Origin: Massilia kyonggiensis
GTDB lineage: Bacteria; Pseudomonadota; Gammaproteobacteria; Burkholderiales; Burkholderiaceae_D
Assembly: GCF_024756235.1 (NCBI RefSeq)
Contig: NZ_JANUGY010000003.1
Span: 1 to 64,000 of the forward strand
Length of the DNA stretch: 64,000 nt
Direction: 5' to 3'
Position numbers and translations under genes: made by a program. The first letter of the stretch is position 1. Every line of letters starts with the position of its first letter. Below the pieces are notes generated by a model that worked only from the letters and a program-made list of their open reading frames with translations, did no database searches and was not told the DNA's origin. Positions 18,397 through 27,017 of this stretch are shown piece by piece.

Positions 18397-18481
18397 GCCC
18401 ACGTGGCGGAATTGGTAGACGCGCATGGTTCAGGTCCATGTGCCGCGAGGTGTGGGGGTTCGAGTCCCTCCGTGGGCACCA
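18397..18481 (+). tRNA. tRNA-Leu(CAG), copy 4
   Basis: Fourth identical copy, with encoded CCA at 18479-18481. A strong hairpin terminator follows about 36 bases downstream. Confidence 0.96.
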
Positions 18482-18517
18482 AAAGCTACCCGGTCGTAAA
18501 GACCACCAGGATACTGG

Positions 18518-18561
18518 CGCAAAACGCCGCAATCTTTGCAAAAGGATTGCGGCGTTTTGCG
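18518..18561. terminator. bidirectional hairpin terminator
   Basis: A 17-bp perfect stem (CGCAAAACGCCGCAATC and its complement) around a 10-base loop separates the tRNA-Leu array from the convergent hydrolase gene, whose stop is only two bases away. The A/T-rich base of the stem supplies T-runs on both strands, so it can end transcription from both sides. Confidence 0.8.
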
Positions 18562-18563
18562 TT

Positions 18564-19436
18564 CTACCGCAGGTGCGCCGCCAGGAACGCGCCGATGCGC
18601 CGCTCGTATTCCTCAGGCGCGTACGCATGCAGGTTCACGTGCGCGGCGCCCTCCACCACCCACAGCGCCTTCGGCTGCGCGGCCGCCGCGAACAGACGCT
18701 CCGTTTCGGATAGGGTCGTATGCAGGTCGGCGCTGCCGGCCGCGATCAGCACCGGCGCCTTCACCTGTCCCACATATTTGATCGGATGCAGCGCATCCGG
18801 CCGGATGCTGAGGCGCAGCGGCAACTGCCACAGCAGCAGCGCGGACAGCGGCCCGCCCACGGGCCCCAGCCGCATGCGCAGGCGGTTGGCAACGGCTTCC
18901 TCGATCGTCGGGTACATCGATTCCAGCACGACGGCATCGACGGGCGGGCAATCGCGGCACAGCACGAGCGACGCCGCACCCAGCGACACGCCGATCACCC
19001 CGATACGCTGCCCCGGCGCCCGCCGCCGCAATTCCTCGAGGGCGGCCCGCACGCCATCCGCCTCGCGCAGGCCGAACGTGACGAAGGAGGCGGTACTTGC
19101 GCCCTGGCCCGGCAGGTCGATCAGCAGGACGGCATAGCCCAGGGCATTCAGGAAACGGGCGCGGTCGGCCATGTCGCGGCGGTCGCCGTGGATGCCGTGC
19201 AGCAGCAGGACGGCGCCGCGGCCCCGCCCCGCCAGCCAGGAGCCGACGACGCGCTGGTCCGGCGCCGCGTGCAGCTCCACGTCTTCGAAATCGGGGCCGG
19301 ACAGCGCAACGGGACGCTGCTCGACGGCGATCAGCTTCGAGCCGATCGCCCACATGATGGCGGCGCCCACCAGGACGAGTACGGCGAGTGCGATCAGGCA
19401 GGCGGAGAGCGGCAAGCGGAGCGGCATGTCAGCCAT
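18564..19436 (-). CDS. membrane-anchored alpha/beta hydrolase
   Basis: The 290-residue protein has an N-terminal membrane anchor (about 10-31) and an alpha/beta-hydrolase fold: oxyanion segment LLLHGIHG, nucleophile elbow GVSLG with Ser151, and the likely acid Asp237 (GSADLHT) and base His266 (GAAHVN). These complete a serine-hydrolase triad; the family (BAAT/FrsA-like serine hydrolases) gives no substrate. The catalytic domain probably faces the periplasm. It overlaps no neighbour and is separated from cueR by 63 bases on the same strand, so co-expression is possible but not shown. Confidence 0.82.
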   Translation of the reverse strand: MADMPLRLPLSACLIALAVLVLVGAAIMWAIGSKLIAVEQRPVALSGPDFEDVELHAAPDQRVVGSWLAGRGRGAVLLLHGIHGDRRDMADRARFLNALGYAVLLIDLPGQGASTASFVTFGLREADGVRAALEELRRRAPGQRIGVIGVSLGAASLVLCRDCPPVDAVVLESMYPTIEEAVANRLRMRLGPVGGPLSALLLWQLPLRLSIRPDALHPIKYVGQVKAPVLIAAGSADLHTTLSETERLFAAAAQPKALWVVEGAAHVNLHAYAPEEYERRIGAFLAAHLR

Positions 19437-19499
19437 TAGACCCCAATGCTTGCGTCCGGTCCAGCCGGATGATCCAGTGGGCTGACTCAGTGGGCTGAC

Positions 19500-19904
19500 T
19501 TAGTGGGCCGCCAGATCGTCCAGGATGGGGCACTCGGAACGGGCGTCGCCGTGGCAGGAGCTGGCCAGGTCGGCCAGCGTGCGCTTCATCGCTTCCAGCT
19601 CGACGATCTTGCGGTCCAGCTCGGCGACGTGTTCGAGCGCCAGGCGGCGCACGTCGGCGCTGGCCCGGTGCTTGTCGCGCCACAACGCCAGCAGGTCCGC
19701 GATCTGGTCCAGCGAAAAGCCCAGCGCGCGGCCGCGATGGATGAATTGCAGCATGCGCACGTCGTCGCCGCCGTACAGCCGGTAGCCCGCCTCCGTGCGC
19801 CGCGCCGGCGGCAACAGGCCGATAGCTTCGTAATGACGCACCATCTTCGCCGTCACGCCGGACGCCCTGGCTGCCTCGCCGATGTTGAAATATGTGTCGT
19901 TCAT
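19500..19904 (-). CDS. cueR: MerR-family regulator, CueR-type (Cu(I)-responsive)
   Basis: A 134-residue MerR protein: N-terminal winged helix (NIGEAARASGVTAKMVRHYE), long dimerisation helix, and a metal loop CHGDARSEC with Cys117 and Cys125 in the C-X7-C spacing of CueR, which senses Cu(I), Ag(I) or Au(I). The upstream in-frame ATG at 19967 would place the coding region across an evident MerR-type promoter, so the start at 19904 is preferred. No copper ATPase or chaperone gene is nearby, so its targets must lie elsewhere. Confidence 0.88.
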   Translation of the reverse strand: MNDTYFNIGEAARASGVTAKMVRHYEAIGLLPPARRTEAGYRLYGGDDVRMLQFIHRGRALGFSLDQIADLLALWRDKHRASADVRRLALEHVAELDRKIVELEAMKRTLADLASSCHGDARSECPILDDLAAH

Positions 19905-19911
19905 GGGTATC

Positions 19912-19942
19912 AGGATACACCTTCCCACGATGGGAAGCTCAA
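19912..19942 (-). promoter_or_regulatory. MerR/CueR-type promoter with 19-bp spacer
   Basis: On the minus strand TTGAGC (19942-19937) and TATCCT (19917-19912) are 19 bases apart, the overlong spacing typical of MerR-activated promoters. The spacer holds the dyad CTTCCCA-CGA-TGGGAAG (19921-19937). The predicted start point coincides with the cueR ATG, so the message would be leaderless or nearly so. Confidence 0.75.
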
Positions 19943-19987
19943 GGGGTCGCTTGACTTGCCGCGCCAAGCGGTTAAGCTCGGCGAACC

Positions 19988-20191
19988 ATGAAGAAGACTG
20001 TACTCATCCTGCTCGCCATCGCCCTGGCCGGTCCCGTCATCCTGAACGCGGCGCCGGCGCCGTGGTATCACTGGCGCAGCAAGAGCACGGGCACGATCGT
20101 CTGTTCGCAGACGCCGCTCGGCGAAGGCTGGGCGCGCGCCGACGGGCCCTATCGTGACGCCCGTTGCGAAAAACCATTGCCTGCTAAATAA
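19988..20191 (+). CDS. small secreted protein of unknown function
   Basis: A 67-residue protein with a signal peptide (MKKTVLILLAIALAGPVILNA) leaving a mature part of about 45 residues. The mature part has two cysteines (TIVCSQ and ARCEKP) that could make one disulfide, plus WYHWRSK and GEGWARADGPYRDA. The amino acid make-up and clear export signal argue for a real gene. It is divergent from cueR, 83 bases away, but the MerR-type dyad faces cueR. Function not recognised. Confidence 0.65.
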   Translation: MKKTVLILLAIALAGPVILNAAPAPWYHWRSKSTGTIVCSQTPLGEGWARADGPYRDARCEKPLPAK

Positions 20192-20250
20192 TCCACCAGA
20201 GGAGTGTGCAACAAGAAGGTCGCCGTAGTCCCCTAACCGAGGAGAAATCG

Positions 20251-20808
20251 ATGTTCAACAACCCCGAGCAATTCGCAAACGCCACCAAGACCCTGTTCGA
20301 CCTGCAGATGCAGACGTTTAACGCCCTGGCCACCAAGGCCGTGCAGGGCGTCGAGCAGGTGGTGGCGCTGAACCTGGCGACCGCCAAGCAATCGATGGAA
20401 AACACGCTGGAGGCCAGCCGCCAGTTCAGCCAGGCACCGGACCCGAAGACGGCCATCGATGCCCTGCAGGCGCGCGTGCAGCCCGGCGTGACGGAAGCGA
20501 CGGCCTATGGCGAACAGCTCAAGCAGATCATCGGCGACATCAAGAGCGAATTCGAGCAGGCCGCCGATACCCATCTGGCCGAAGCAAAGAACACCCTGTC
20601 CGCGCTGATCTACGACGTCACGCAGAACGTCAAGCCGGGCCAGGAAAACGCGGTGGAAATCATCAAGGCCGCCATCGAGAATGCGTTCAAGGGCTACGAG
20701 CAGGTGACGCAATCGACGCGCGACGCCATGCGCCGCGTCGAGGAGGAGGTCGCGCGCGCGACCGAGCGGCTGAAAGCCGCCCAATCGCAAGGGCAGGCCC
20801 AGCACTGA
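20251..20808 (+). CDS. phaP: phasin family protein
   Basis: Phasins coat polyhydroxyalkanoate granules and control their size. The 185-residue protein is almost wholly amphipathic helix, with the family opening FNNPEQFANATKTLFDLQMQ and an alanine-rich helical body, lacking membrane segments. GAGGAG ahead of the ATG at 20251 fixes the start. It converges on tssA with no gap at all between the two stop codons. PHA synthase genes are not in the window. Confidence 0.92.
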   Translation: MFNNPEQFANATKTLFDLQMQTFNALATKAVQGVEQVVALNLATAKQSMENTLEASRQFSQAPDPKTAIDALQARVQPGVTEATAYGEQLKQIIGDIKSEFEQAADTHLAEAKNTLSALIYDVTQNVKPGQENAVEIIKAAIENAFKGYEQVTQSTRDAMRRVEEEVARATERLKAAQSQGQAQH

Positions 20809-21795
20809 TCAGGACGGCCGCGTCCCCACGCCCAGCATCTCTTCGATGTGGGCGAACGCCGCGTCGTCCTTCACCACCGACCGCAGCCACACGTGCAGCG
20901 GTTGTTCGCCCCACTGCGCGGCCTTGTCGGCCAGGTAGGCGACGGGGCTGTGCGGCTCCGTGCGGCGGAAGTAGTCGGCCACCGCGCGCAGCTGGGCGAG
21001 CGCCTGGGCGCGCGATTGCAGCGGTCCTTCCTGCACCGATGCCTGCATCGGCACTGCCGCGACGGCATCGGCCGTCGCCGGCACCGCCTCCTTCAATGCC
21101 GGCTTGATGAACAGGACGAGACTTTCCAGTCCCGAGCGTGCGGCGCTGAAACTGGGACCGTCCGTACCGACGGCCGCATCGACACTCTTTTCCAGACGAT
21201 CGATCGCATCCGCGCAATGTTCGCATTCGCGCATCAGGTTCGTATAAAACGTCTGCGACGTGCGCTGGCGCGCCCCTTCCAGCTTCGCCAGCGCGTCGTT
21301 GCCCTGCGCGCGCGCGACGTCGAAATCGCGCAGCGAATGGCCGGCCGCGCCGTCGGTGAGCGGCATGGTGAGCGGCACTGCACGCAGCCACGGCGCGATG
21401 CGCGCCGCCAGCCAGGCGAGGTTGCCGATGCGGCGCTCGACGCCATCCTCGTCCGGAAGCGGATACAGGCCGTCCCAGTAACGCTCGCAGAGCATCGCCG
21501 TCAGCAACAGGCTGTCGGCCAGCGCACGCACGCCGGCCGTCTGCACGCTGGCTTCGGCCAGCCACACGGCCAGCTGCAGATCCTTGCTGCGCTTTTCGAT
21601 CAACTGGGCACATTCGCGGCCGACGAACTTCCAGTCCGCCTCCTTCAGCTCCGTGACCCAGGCGCCCTGCTCCAGCGACGGATCGTCGGCCTGGCGCGCG
21701 CGCACGATGGCGTCGATCTCGCTGGAGAACGCGAGGTCGTCGCCGCAGGGTCTATCCGCGCTGACGGGCGCGAGCAACCGTTCCAGGTTCAGCAT
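20809..21795 (-). CDS. tssA: type VI secretion system protein TssA
   Basis: TssA caps and primes the T6SS baseplate and sheath. The 328-residue protein has the ImpA-type N-terminal domain (about 8-130, starting LERLLAPVSADRPCGDDL) and a C-terminal helical part with SPVAYLADKAAQWG, which resembles the end of short TssA proteins. Last gene of the minus-strand tss run; 10 bases separate it from tssH. Confidence 0.9.
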   Translation of the reverse strand: MLNLERLLAPVSADRPCGDDLAFSSEIDAIVRARQADDPSLEQGAWVTELKEADWKFVGRECAQLIEKRSKDLQLAVWLAEASVQTAGVRALADSLLLTAMLCERYWDGLYPLPDEDGVERRIGNLAWLAARIAPWLRAVPLTMPLTDGAAGHSLRDFDVARAQGNDALAKLEGARQRTSQTFYTNLMRECEHCADAIDRLEKSVDAAVGTDGPSFSAARSGLESLVLFIKPALKEAVPATADAVAAVPMQASVQEGPLQSRAQALAQLRAVADYFRRTEPHSPVAYLADKAAQWGEQPLHVWLRSVVKDDAAFAHIEEMLGVGTRPS

Positions 21796-21805
21796 GGTGC
21801 CCTCC

Positions 21806-24457
21806 TCACGCCGGTTCGACGGCGTACTTGATCTTGCCCGCCTTCGTCGCGCCGACTTTCACGCGCCCGATCGCACCGCCTTCCGCCATGCGCGCCAGCA
21901 CGGCATCCGCGATCTCGGGCAGCAGGGTGCCATTGAGGATCGTGTCGACGTTGCGCGCACCGGAATCGACCTCCGTGCAGCGCGCCAGCACGGCCGCCAC
22001 GAGCGCGTCGTCATACTCGAAGCGGGCGTTGTGGTTGACGGCCACGCGCTGCTTGATGCGGTCCAGCTTGAGCCGGATGATGTTCGCGAGGACGGCATCG
22101 TCGATCGGATAGAACGGCACCACCGTCAGGCGGCCCAGGAACGCGGGCTTGAAATGCTTCATGAGGCTGGGCCGGATCAGTTCCGCCAGTTGGTCCGGCG
22201 TCGGGCGTTCGTCCGGCGCCTTGTTCAGGCAGGCCTGCATGATCTGGCTCGACGCCGCGTTCGACGTCAGGATGATGATCGTGTTGCGGAAGTCGATCTG
22301 GCGCCCTTCCGCATCGTCGAGCACGCCCTTGTCGAACACCTGGAAGAACAGTTCGAGCACGTCGGCATGCGCCTTTTCGACTTCGTCCAGCAGCACGACG
22401 CTGTACGGATTGCGCCGCACGGCTTCCGTCAGCACGCCGCCCTCGCCATAGCCGACGTAGCCCGGCGGCGATCCTTTCAGGCCCGAGACGCTGTGCGCTT
22501 CCTGGTATTCGCTCATGTTGATGGTGACGAGCTTGCGTTCGCCGCCGTACAGCAGGTCGGCGAGGGCGAGCGCCGTCTCCGTCTTGCCGACGCCGGACGT
22601 GCCGACGAACAGGAACACGCCCTTCGGCTTGTTCGGATCCTCGAGGTTCGCACGCGCGGTGCGCACGCGCTGGGCGACGATGCCGCTGGCGTGGCCCTGG
22701 CCAAGGATGCGCTCGTCCAGCAGGCCCTGAAGGTTCATCACGGTACGGATCTCGTCCTTCACCATGCGCCCGAGCGGAATGCCCGTCCACGCGGCGACGA
22801 TGGCGGCCACCGTCTGGCCGTCGACCTGCACGGGGACGAGCGGCGTCTCGCCCTGGAGCGCGTGCAGCTCCGCGATCTTCGCGCGCAGCGCGGGACTGTC
22901 GCCCTGCCCCGCTTCCAGCCGCGCGCGCATCGCGTGGATCTCGGCGCACAGCGCCTGCTCGGCATCCCAGCGCGCGCGCAGGCGGTCCTGCTCTTCCAGC
23001 GCCTGCGCGCGTTCCGCGTGCAGGGTCGTCAACGCGGCGGCATGGTCCGCGCCAGCGCTTTGCTCGCGCACGAGCGCCTGGATGCGCGTGTCGAGACGCT
23101 CCACCGTGCGCGTGCAATCCTCCAGCACGGCGGGCGTCGCCTTCTGGCCCAGCGCGACCTTGGCACACGCGGTATCGAGTACGCTGACCGCCTTGTCCGG
23201 CAGCAGGCGGCCGCTGATGTAGCGGTGCGACAGGCGCACGGCTTCCACGATCGCCTCGTCGTAGATGCGCACGCCGAAGTGGGCCTCCATCAGCGGCGCC
23301 ATCGCGCGCAGCATCGCGCTCGCCGTCTCCTCGTCCGGTTCCTCGACCTTCACGACCTGGAACCGGCGCGCCAGCGCGGCATCCTTCTCGAAGTATTTCT
23401 TGTACTCGCTCCACGTGGTGGCGGCGATGGTACGCAGTTCGCCGCGTGCCAGCGCGGGTTTCAGCAGGTTGGCCGCATCGTTTTGGCCGGCCGTCCCGCC
23501 CGCGCCGATCATCGTGTGGGCCTCGTCGATGAACAGGATGATCGGATGCAGGCTTTTCTTCACCTCGTCGATCACGTTTTTCAACCGATTCTCGAACTCG
23601 CCCTTGACGCTGGCGCCGGCCTGCAGCAGGCCCAGGTCCAGCACGTGGATCTCGACGCCGAGCAAGACGTCCGGCACGTCGCCTTGCGCGATGCGCAGCG
23701 CGAGGCCTTCGACGACCGCCGTCTTGCCCACGCCCGCCTCGCCCGTCAGGATCGGGTTGTTCTGGCGGCGGCGCATGAGGATGTCGATGACTTGCCGGAT
23801 TTCTGCATCGCGCCCGATCACGGGATCGAGCCTGCCATCGCGCGCGCGCGCCGTCAGGCAGGTCGTGTACTGGTCGAGCGCGGGCGTCTTGCCGGGCGCG
23901 CTCCCCTGCAATTCGGTGACGGGATCCGCGGACGGTGCCGGCGCGGCGGCCGGCACCGCCGGCGCTTCGTCGGAACCGTGCGTCAGCTTGTCGAAATCGT
24001 GTTTCAGCCGGTCGAGCGGAAAACCGGCGAAATGGCGCGACGCGCGCTGGGCCAGTTGCGCGAGGCCCGGCTCCGTCAGCAGCGCGAGCAGCAGGTGGCC
24101 GCTGCGGATGTGCTGCGGGTGGCCTGACGCAAGGTGAGCAGTACTGAGGGACGCGATCAGCCAGGCATGCTCGAACAGCACGGGCAGGTGGCGCGAGAAC
24201 ACGGGCGTGCGCGCGCTGCCCGACGGCAGGCGCTCCACTTCCTTGCGCAGGTCGGATTCGAGGCCGGTCAGGCTGACGTCGGCCGCGCGCGCCACCACCA
24301 CGAGGTCGCTGCCGGGCTGCTCCAGCAGCGCGAGGAACAGGTGCTCGATGTCGACTTCGTACTGGCCAAGCCCGACGCAGATGCCGGCCGCGCGCGTGGC
24401 GGCCGAACGCGTGACGTCGTTCAGCTTGGCGATCAGGGTCTTCAGGTTGATGTCCAT
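21806..24457 (-). CDS. tssH: type VI secretion ATPase TssH (ClpV)
   Basis: ClpV is the AAA+ ATPase that disassembles the contracted TssB/TssC sheath. The 883-residue protein has the ClpN domain (to about 150), the first AAA module with GEAGVGKTA and FIDEAHT, a middle coiled-coil insert rich in Glu/Arg, and a second AAA module with GTSGVGKTE and LLDEVEKAH. The frame stays open upstream, but MDINLKTLIAKLN at 24457 is the family start, 16 bases inside tssE. In most systems tssF and tssG lie between tssE and this gene; here they do not. Confidence 0.96.
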   Translation of the reverse strand: MDINLKTLIAKLNDVTRSAATRAAGICVGLGQYEVDIEHLFLALLEQPGSDLVVVARAADVSLTGLESDLRKEVERLPSGSARTPVFSRHLPVLFEHAWLIASLSTAHLASGHPQHIRSGHLLLALLTEPGLAQLAQRASRHFAGFPLDRLKHDFDKLTHGSDEAPAVPAAAPAPSADPVTELQGSAPGKTPALDQYTTCLTARARDGRLDPVIGRDAEIRQVIDILMRRRQNNPILTGEAGVGKTAVVEGLALRIAQGDVPDVLLGVEIHVLDLGLLQAGASVKGEFENRLKNVIDEVKKSLHPIILFIDEAHTMIGAGGTAGQNDAANLLKPALARGELRTIAATTWSEYKKYFEKDAALARRFQVVKVEEPDEETASAMLRAMAPLMEAHFGVRIYDEAIVEAVRLSHRYISGRLLPDKAVSVLDTACAKVALGQKATPAVLEDCTRTVERLDTRIQALVREQSAGADHAAALTTLHAERAQALEEQDRLRARWDAEQALCAEIHAMRARLEAGQGDSPALRAKIAELHALQGETPLVPVQVDGQTVAAIVAAWTGIPLGRMVKDEIRTVMNLQGLLDERILGQGHASGIVAQRVRTARANLEDPNKPKGVFLFVGTSGVGKTETALALADLLYGGERKLVTINMSEYQEAHSVSGLKGSPPGYVGYGEGGVLTEAVRRNPYSVVLLDEVEKAHADVLELFFQVFDKGVLDDAEGRQIDFRNTIIILTSNAASSQIMQACLNKAPDERPTPDQLAELIRPSLMKHFKPAFLGRLTVVPFYPIDDAVLANIIRLKLDRIKQRVAVNHNARFEYDDALVAAVLARCTEVDSGARNVDTILNGTLLPEIADAVLARMAEGGAIGRVKVGATKAGKIKYAVEPA

Positions 24458-24924
24458 GTCGATGTCCTTTTGGTGGTGGCCTTGCTGATCGCATAGTTCA
24501 GCGAGGATGGCTGCAGCACGGCGTTGAAATTGACGGGTTCGACGCCGGGGCCGGCGTGCAGGGTCGCATTGATCACGAAGTCGAGGCGGTTGACGCCGCC
24601 CTGCCCGGAGGCCAGCACAGCGCTGACGTTCTTCAGGCGCGGCTCGTGGCGCTCGATCGCATCCTTCAGGCAGGCGCAGATCGCGGCCCGGTCTTCGCTG
24701 CTCGACAGGCAGAACGCGGCAAAGTCGGTCAGGCCGTAGTTCAGGATCGACGCGCGCGCCAGCGGATAAGCATCGAACGCCTCGGGCGGCATGCCGGCGC
24801 GGGCGTTCAGCAGGGCTTCCAGGTCGCGCGCGACGTTGTCCTTGAGCTGCTCGACGCCGGCGCGCCCCGGGTGGGCGCGCTCGCCCATCAGGCGGTCCAG
24901 CAGGCCGGGAAGATAGGCGGTCAT
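24442..24924 (-). CDS. tssE: type VI secretion baseplate protein TssE
   Basis: TssE is the gp25-like wedge protein of the T6SS baseplate. The 160-residue protein carries the gp25 fold with EALLNARAG, SILNYGLTDF and IERHEPRLKNV, the last holding the conserved E-P-R-L motif. The final 15 residues (from about SKATTKRTS) are unusual, because the frame runs through the tssH ribosome site. Overlap of 16 bases with tssH implies coupling. Its normal partners TssF and TssG are missing from the window. Confidence 0.92.
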   Translation of the reverse strand: MTAYLPGLLDRLMGERAHPGRAGVEQLKDNVARDLEALLNARAGMPPEAFDAYPLARASILNYGLTDFAAFCLSSSEDRAAICACLKDAIERHEPRLKNVSAVLASGQGGVNRLDFVINATLHAGPGVEPVNFNAVLQPSSLNYAISKATTKRTSTWTST

Positions 24925-24954
24925 CGCTGCTTCCGTTCAAAAAAAAACCGCAGT

Positions 24955-24981
24955 AAAAAAACCGCGGCCCGGAGGCCGCGG
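24955..24981 (-). terminator. intrinsic terminator between hcp and tssE
   Basis: On the minus strand the 8-bp stem CCGCGGCC/GGCCGCGG (24981-24962) with a 4-base loop is followed by seven T and, a little later, a second run of nine T (24947-24939). It lies 20 bases past the hcp stop and should end most transcripts there, keeping hcp above the downstream tssE-H-A genes. Confidence 0.88.
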
Positions 24982-25001
24982 AAGACGCGGGGAAGACGTA
25001 T

Positions 25002-25493
25002 TCAGACGACCCGGTTCGTGGCGAGATCCCAGCCGCCCGACGTGTTGCCGCCGGCGCCGCCGCCAATCTTTTGCTGGGTGTACTTCCATTTGATCTTCGA
25101 GAATTTCAGGCCGACCTTCTCGTGCAGGAAATCGCCTTCCGCGACCGTCGGCTTGACGGAGCCGATCAGCACGTTCTCGATCTCGATCTCGAAGTACTTG
25201 ACGCGTTCGCCCTGCCCGTCGGCGCGCATGAATTCGAATTTCGCCTTCGGGATGGTCTTGCCCGACGAGCAGGTCTGCAGCAGCAGCGGCGACGACAGGT
25301 CCGCCAGCTTGGCGATCTGGATCTCCTCGTGCTCGCAGCGCTCGGCCGTATGGCCGCCGCCCGTCGACGCTGTCGCGGACTTCGGCTGGGTCACGCCCCA
25401 GTTGACCGATTTGCACTCGATCCAGTCCTTGTGCTTGTCGTCGGCCGATTCGCCCTTGATGCCGTCGATTTGCAGGTACACGTCAATTGCCAT
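25002..25493 (-). CDS. hcp: type VI secretion tube protein Hcp (TssD)
   Basis: Hcp forms the hexameric ring that stacks into the inner tube. The 163-residue protein has the family start MAIDVYLQIDGIKGES and beta-strand blocks WIECKSVNWGV, KAKFEFMRADG and YFEIEIENVLIGS. Length is normal for a structural Hcp without fused effector. It is 30 bases downstream of tssC and followed directly by a strong terminator. Confidence 0.96.
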   Translation of the reverse strand: MAIDVYLQIDGIKGESADDKHKDWIECKSVNWGVTQPKSATASTGGGHTAERCEHEEIQIAKLADLSSPLLLQTCSSGKTIPKAKFEFMRADGQGERVKYFEIEIENVLIGSVKPTVAEGDFLHEKVGLKFSKIKWKYTQQKIGGGAGGNTSGGWDLATNRVV

Positions 25494-25523
25494 GTTCTAC
25501 TCCAGTTCAGGTTGTTGAAAGAA

Positions 25524-27017
25524 TCAGTTCTTGGTCGATTGCGGCAACTCCGCGACCAATCGGAGCGAAACGGACAATTCGTCGAGCTGGAAATGGGGCC
25601 GCAGGAACGACACGGCCCGGTACACGCCCGGCCGCCCGGGCACCTCGGCCACCTGCACGCTCGCTTCGCGCAGCGGGAATTGCGCCTTCTGTTCCTGGCT
25701 CGCGTTGTCGTCGAGGAGCACGTATTGCGTGAGCCAGCGGTTCAGGTAATCCTCGACGTTCGACGCGGCGGCGAAGCTGCCGATCTTGTCGCGCATCATG
25801 GCCTTCATGTAGTGCGCGATGCGCGACACGGCGAAGATGTACTGCAGCTGCGACGACAGCAGCGCATTCGCATTGGCGGCCTCGTTCGCGTACTTGCGCG
25901 CCTTCTGCGCCGACTGCGCGCCGAAGAACGCGGCGTACGACGTGTTCTTGCAGTGCACGAGCGAGATGAAGCCCAGATCCGACAATTCCTTCTCGCGCCG
26001 GTCGGTGATCGCCAGCTCCGTCGGGCATTTCAGCGCGATCTCGCCCTCGTCCGTCTTGAACGTGTGCGTGGGCAGGTTTTCCACCAGGCCGCCGCCTTCC
26101 ACGCCGCGGATCGCGGCGCACCAGCCGTAGTCCTCGAAGGCCTTCGTCAGCTTGGTCGCGAACGCGTAGGCGGCGTTACACCACAGGTATTTCTGGTGGT
26201 CGGTGCCGTCCACGTCCTCGACGAAATTGAACCCTTCCGTGGCGGTGCCGTCGGCCGGGTTGTACGGCAGCCGGCCCAGGAAACGCGGCAGGGTCAGGCC
26301 GACGTAGCGCGCGTCCTCCGATTCACGGAACGCCTTCCATTTCGCGTATTCGACGGTGTCGAACACCTTGGCCAGGTCGCGCGGCTTGCCCAGGTCGCCG
26401 AAGCTCTCGATGCCGAACAGCTCCGGCCCCGCCGACGTGATGAACGGCGCATGGCTGGCCGCGGCGACGTGCGACATCTGCTCGAGAAAATAGATGTCCT
26501 CGGGCTGGCGCGTGATCTCGAAATCGCCGATCAGCGTGCCGTACGGCGCGCCGCCGAAGCTGCCGAATTCTTCTTCGTACACTTTCTTGAACAGCGTGCT
26601 CTGGTCGAACTCCAGCGCCGACTGGAAGTCTTTCACCAGCTCGCGCTTGCTCGCATTGAGCATGCGCACCTGCAGGCCGCTGCTCGTCGCCGTGTTCTTG
26701 ACGAGGTAGTGCAGCCCGGTCCAGCTGCGTTCCAGCTTCTGGAATTCCGGCGCGTGCATGATCGCGGACAGCTGGGCCGAGATCATGCGGTCCAGCTCCG
26801 CCAGGCGCGCATCGATCGTCGCCGACAGGTTCGTCGACACGACCATCGTGCCTTCCATCACCTGGGTCACGAGTTCGGAGATGATGTCGCGCGCCCGTTC
26901 ATGTTCGCTGGTCGATTTCGCCACCCGGCTCTGTTCGACGATCTGGTCGAGCAGGGACATGTCCAGTTCGCCGGCCTGGGCCGGTACCGCGTTCGCCGTC
27001 TCGAGGATCGCGCTCAT
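25524..27017 (-). CDS. tssC: type VI secretion sheath protein TssC
   Basis: Large sheath subunit that polymerises with TssB around the Hcp tube. The 497-residue protein has the typical ISAQLSAIMHAPEFQKLERSW opening block, FGSFGGAPYGTLIGDFE, and the C-terminal PGVYRAVSFLRPHFQLDEL. Start overlaps the tssB stop by four bases. Full length, no visible defect. Confidence 0.96.
   Translation of the reverse strand: MSAILETANAVPAQAGELDMSLLDQIVEQSRVAKSTSEHERARDIISELVTQVMEGTMVVSTNLSATIDARLAELDRMISAQLSAIMHAPEFQKLERSWTGLHYLVKNTATSSGLQVRMLNASKRELVKDFQSALEFDQSTLFKKVYEEEFGSFGGAPYGTLIGDFEITRQPEDIYFLEQMSHVAAASHAPFITSAGPELFGIESFGDLGKPRDLAKVFDTVEYAKWKAFRESEDARYVGLTLPRFLGRLPYNPADGTATEGFNFVEDVDGTDHQKYLWCNAAYAFATKLTKAFEDYGWCAAIRGVEGGGLVENLPTHTFKTDEGEIALKCPTELAITDRREKELSDLGFISLVHCKNTSYAAFFGAQSAQKARKYANEAANANALLSSQLQYIFAVSRIAHYMKAMMRDKIGSFAAASNVEDYLNRWLTQYVLLDDNASQEQKAQFPLREASVQVAEVPGRPGVYRAVSFLRPHFQLDELSVSLRLVAELPQSTKN

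Noticed and set aside
18032..18481. Regular 85-base repeats with 32-40-base spacers that look like a CRISPR array
   Set aside because: Each repeat folds perfectly as tRNA-Leu(CAG) with encoded CCA; there are no cas genes, and the repeats are far too long.
17683..18628. Minus-strand open frames repeating an EGLEPPHLAAHGPEPCAS-like peptide
   Set aside because: They are the antisense of the tRNA-Leu array and repeat only because the tRNA genes do.
21584..24127. 847-codon plus-strand open frame
   Set aside because: Antisense shadow of tssH with no recognisable domain or ribosome site.
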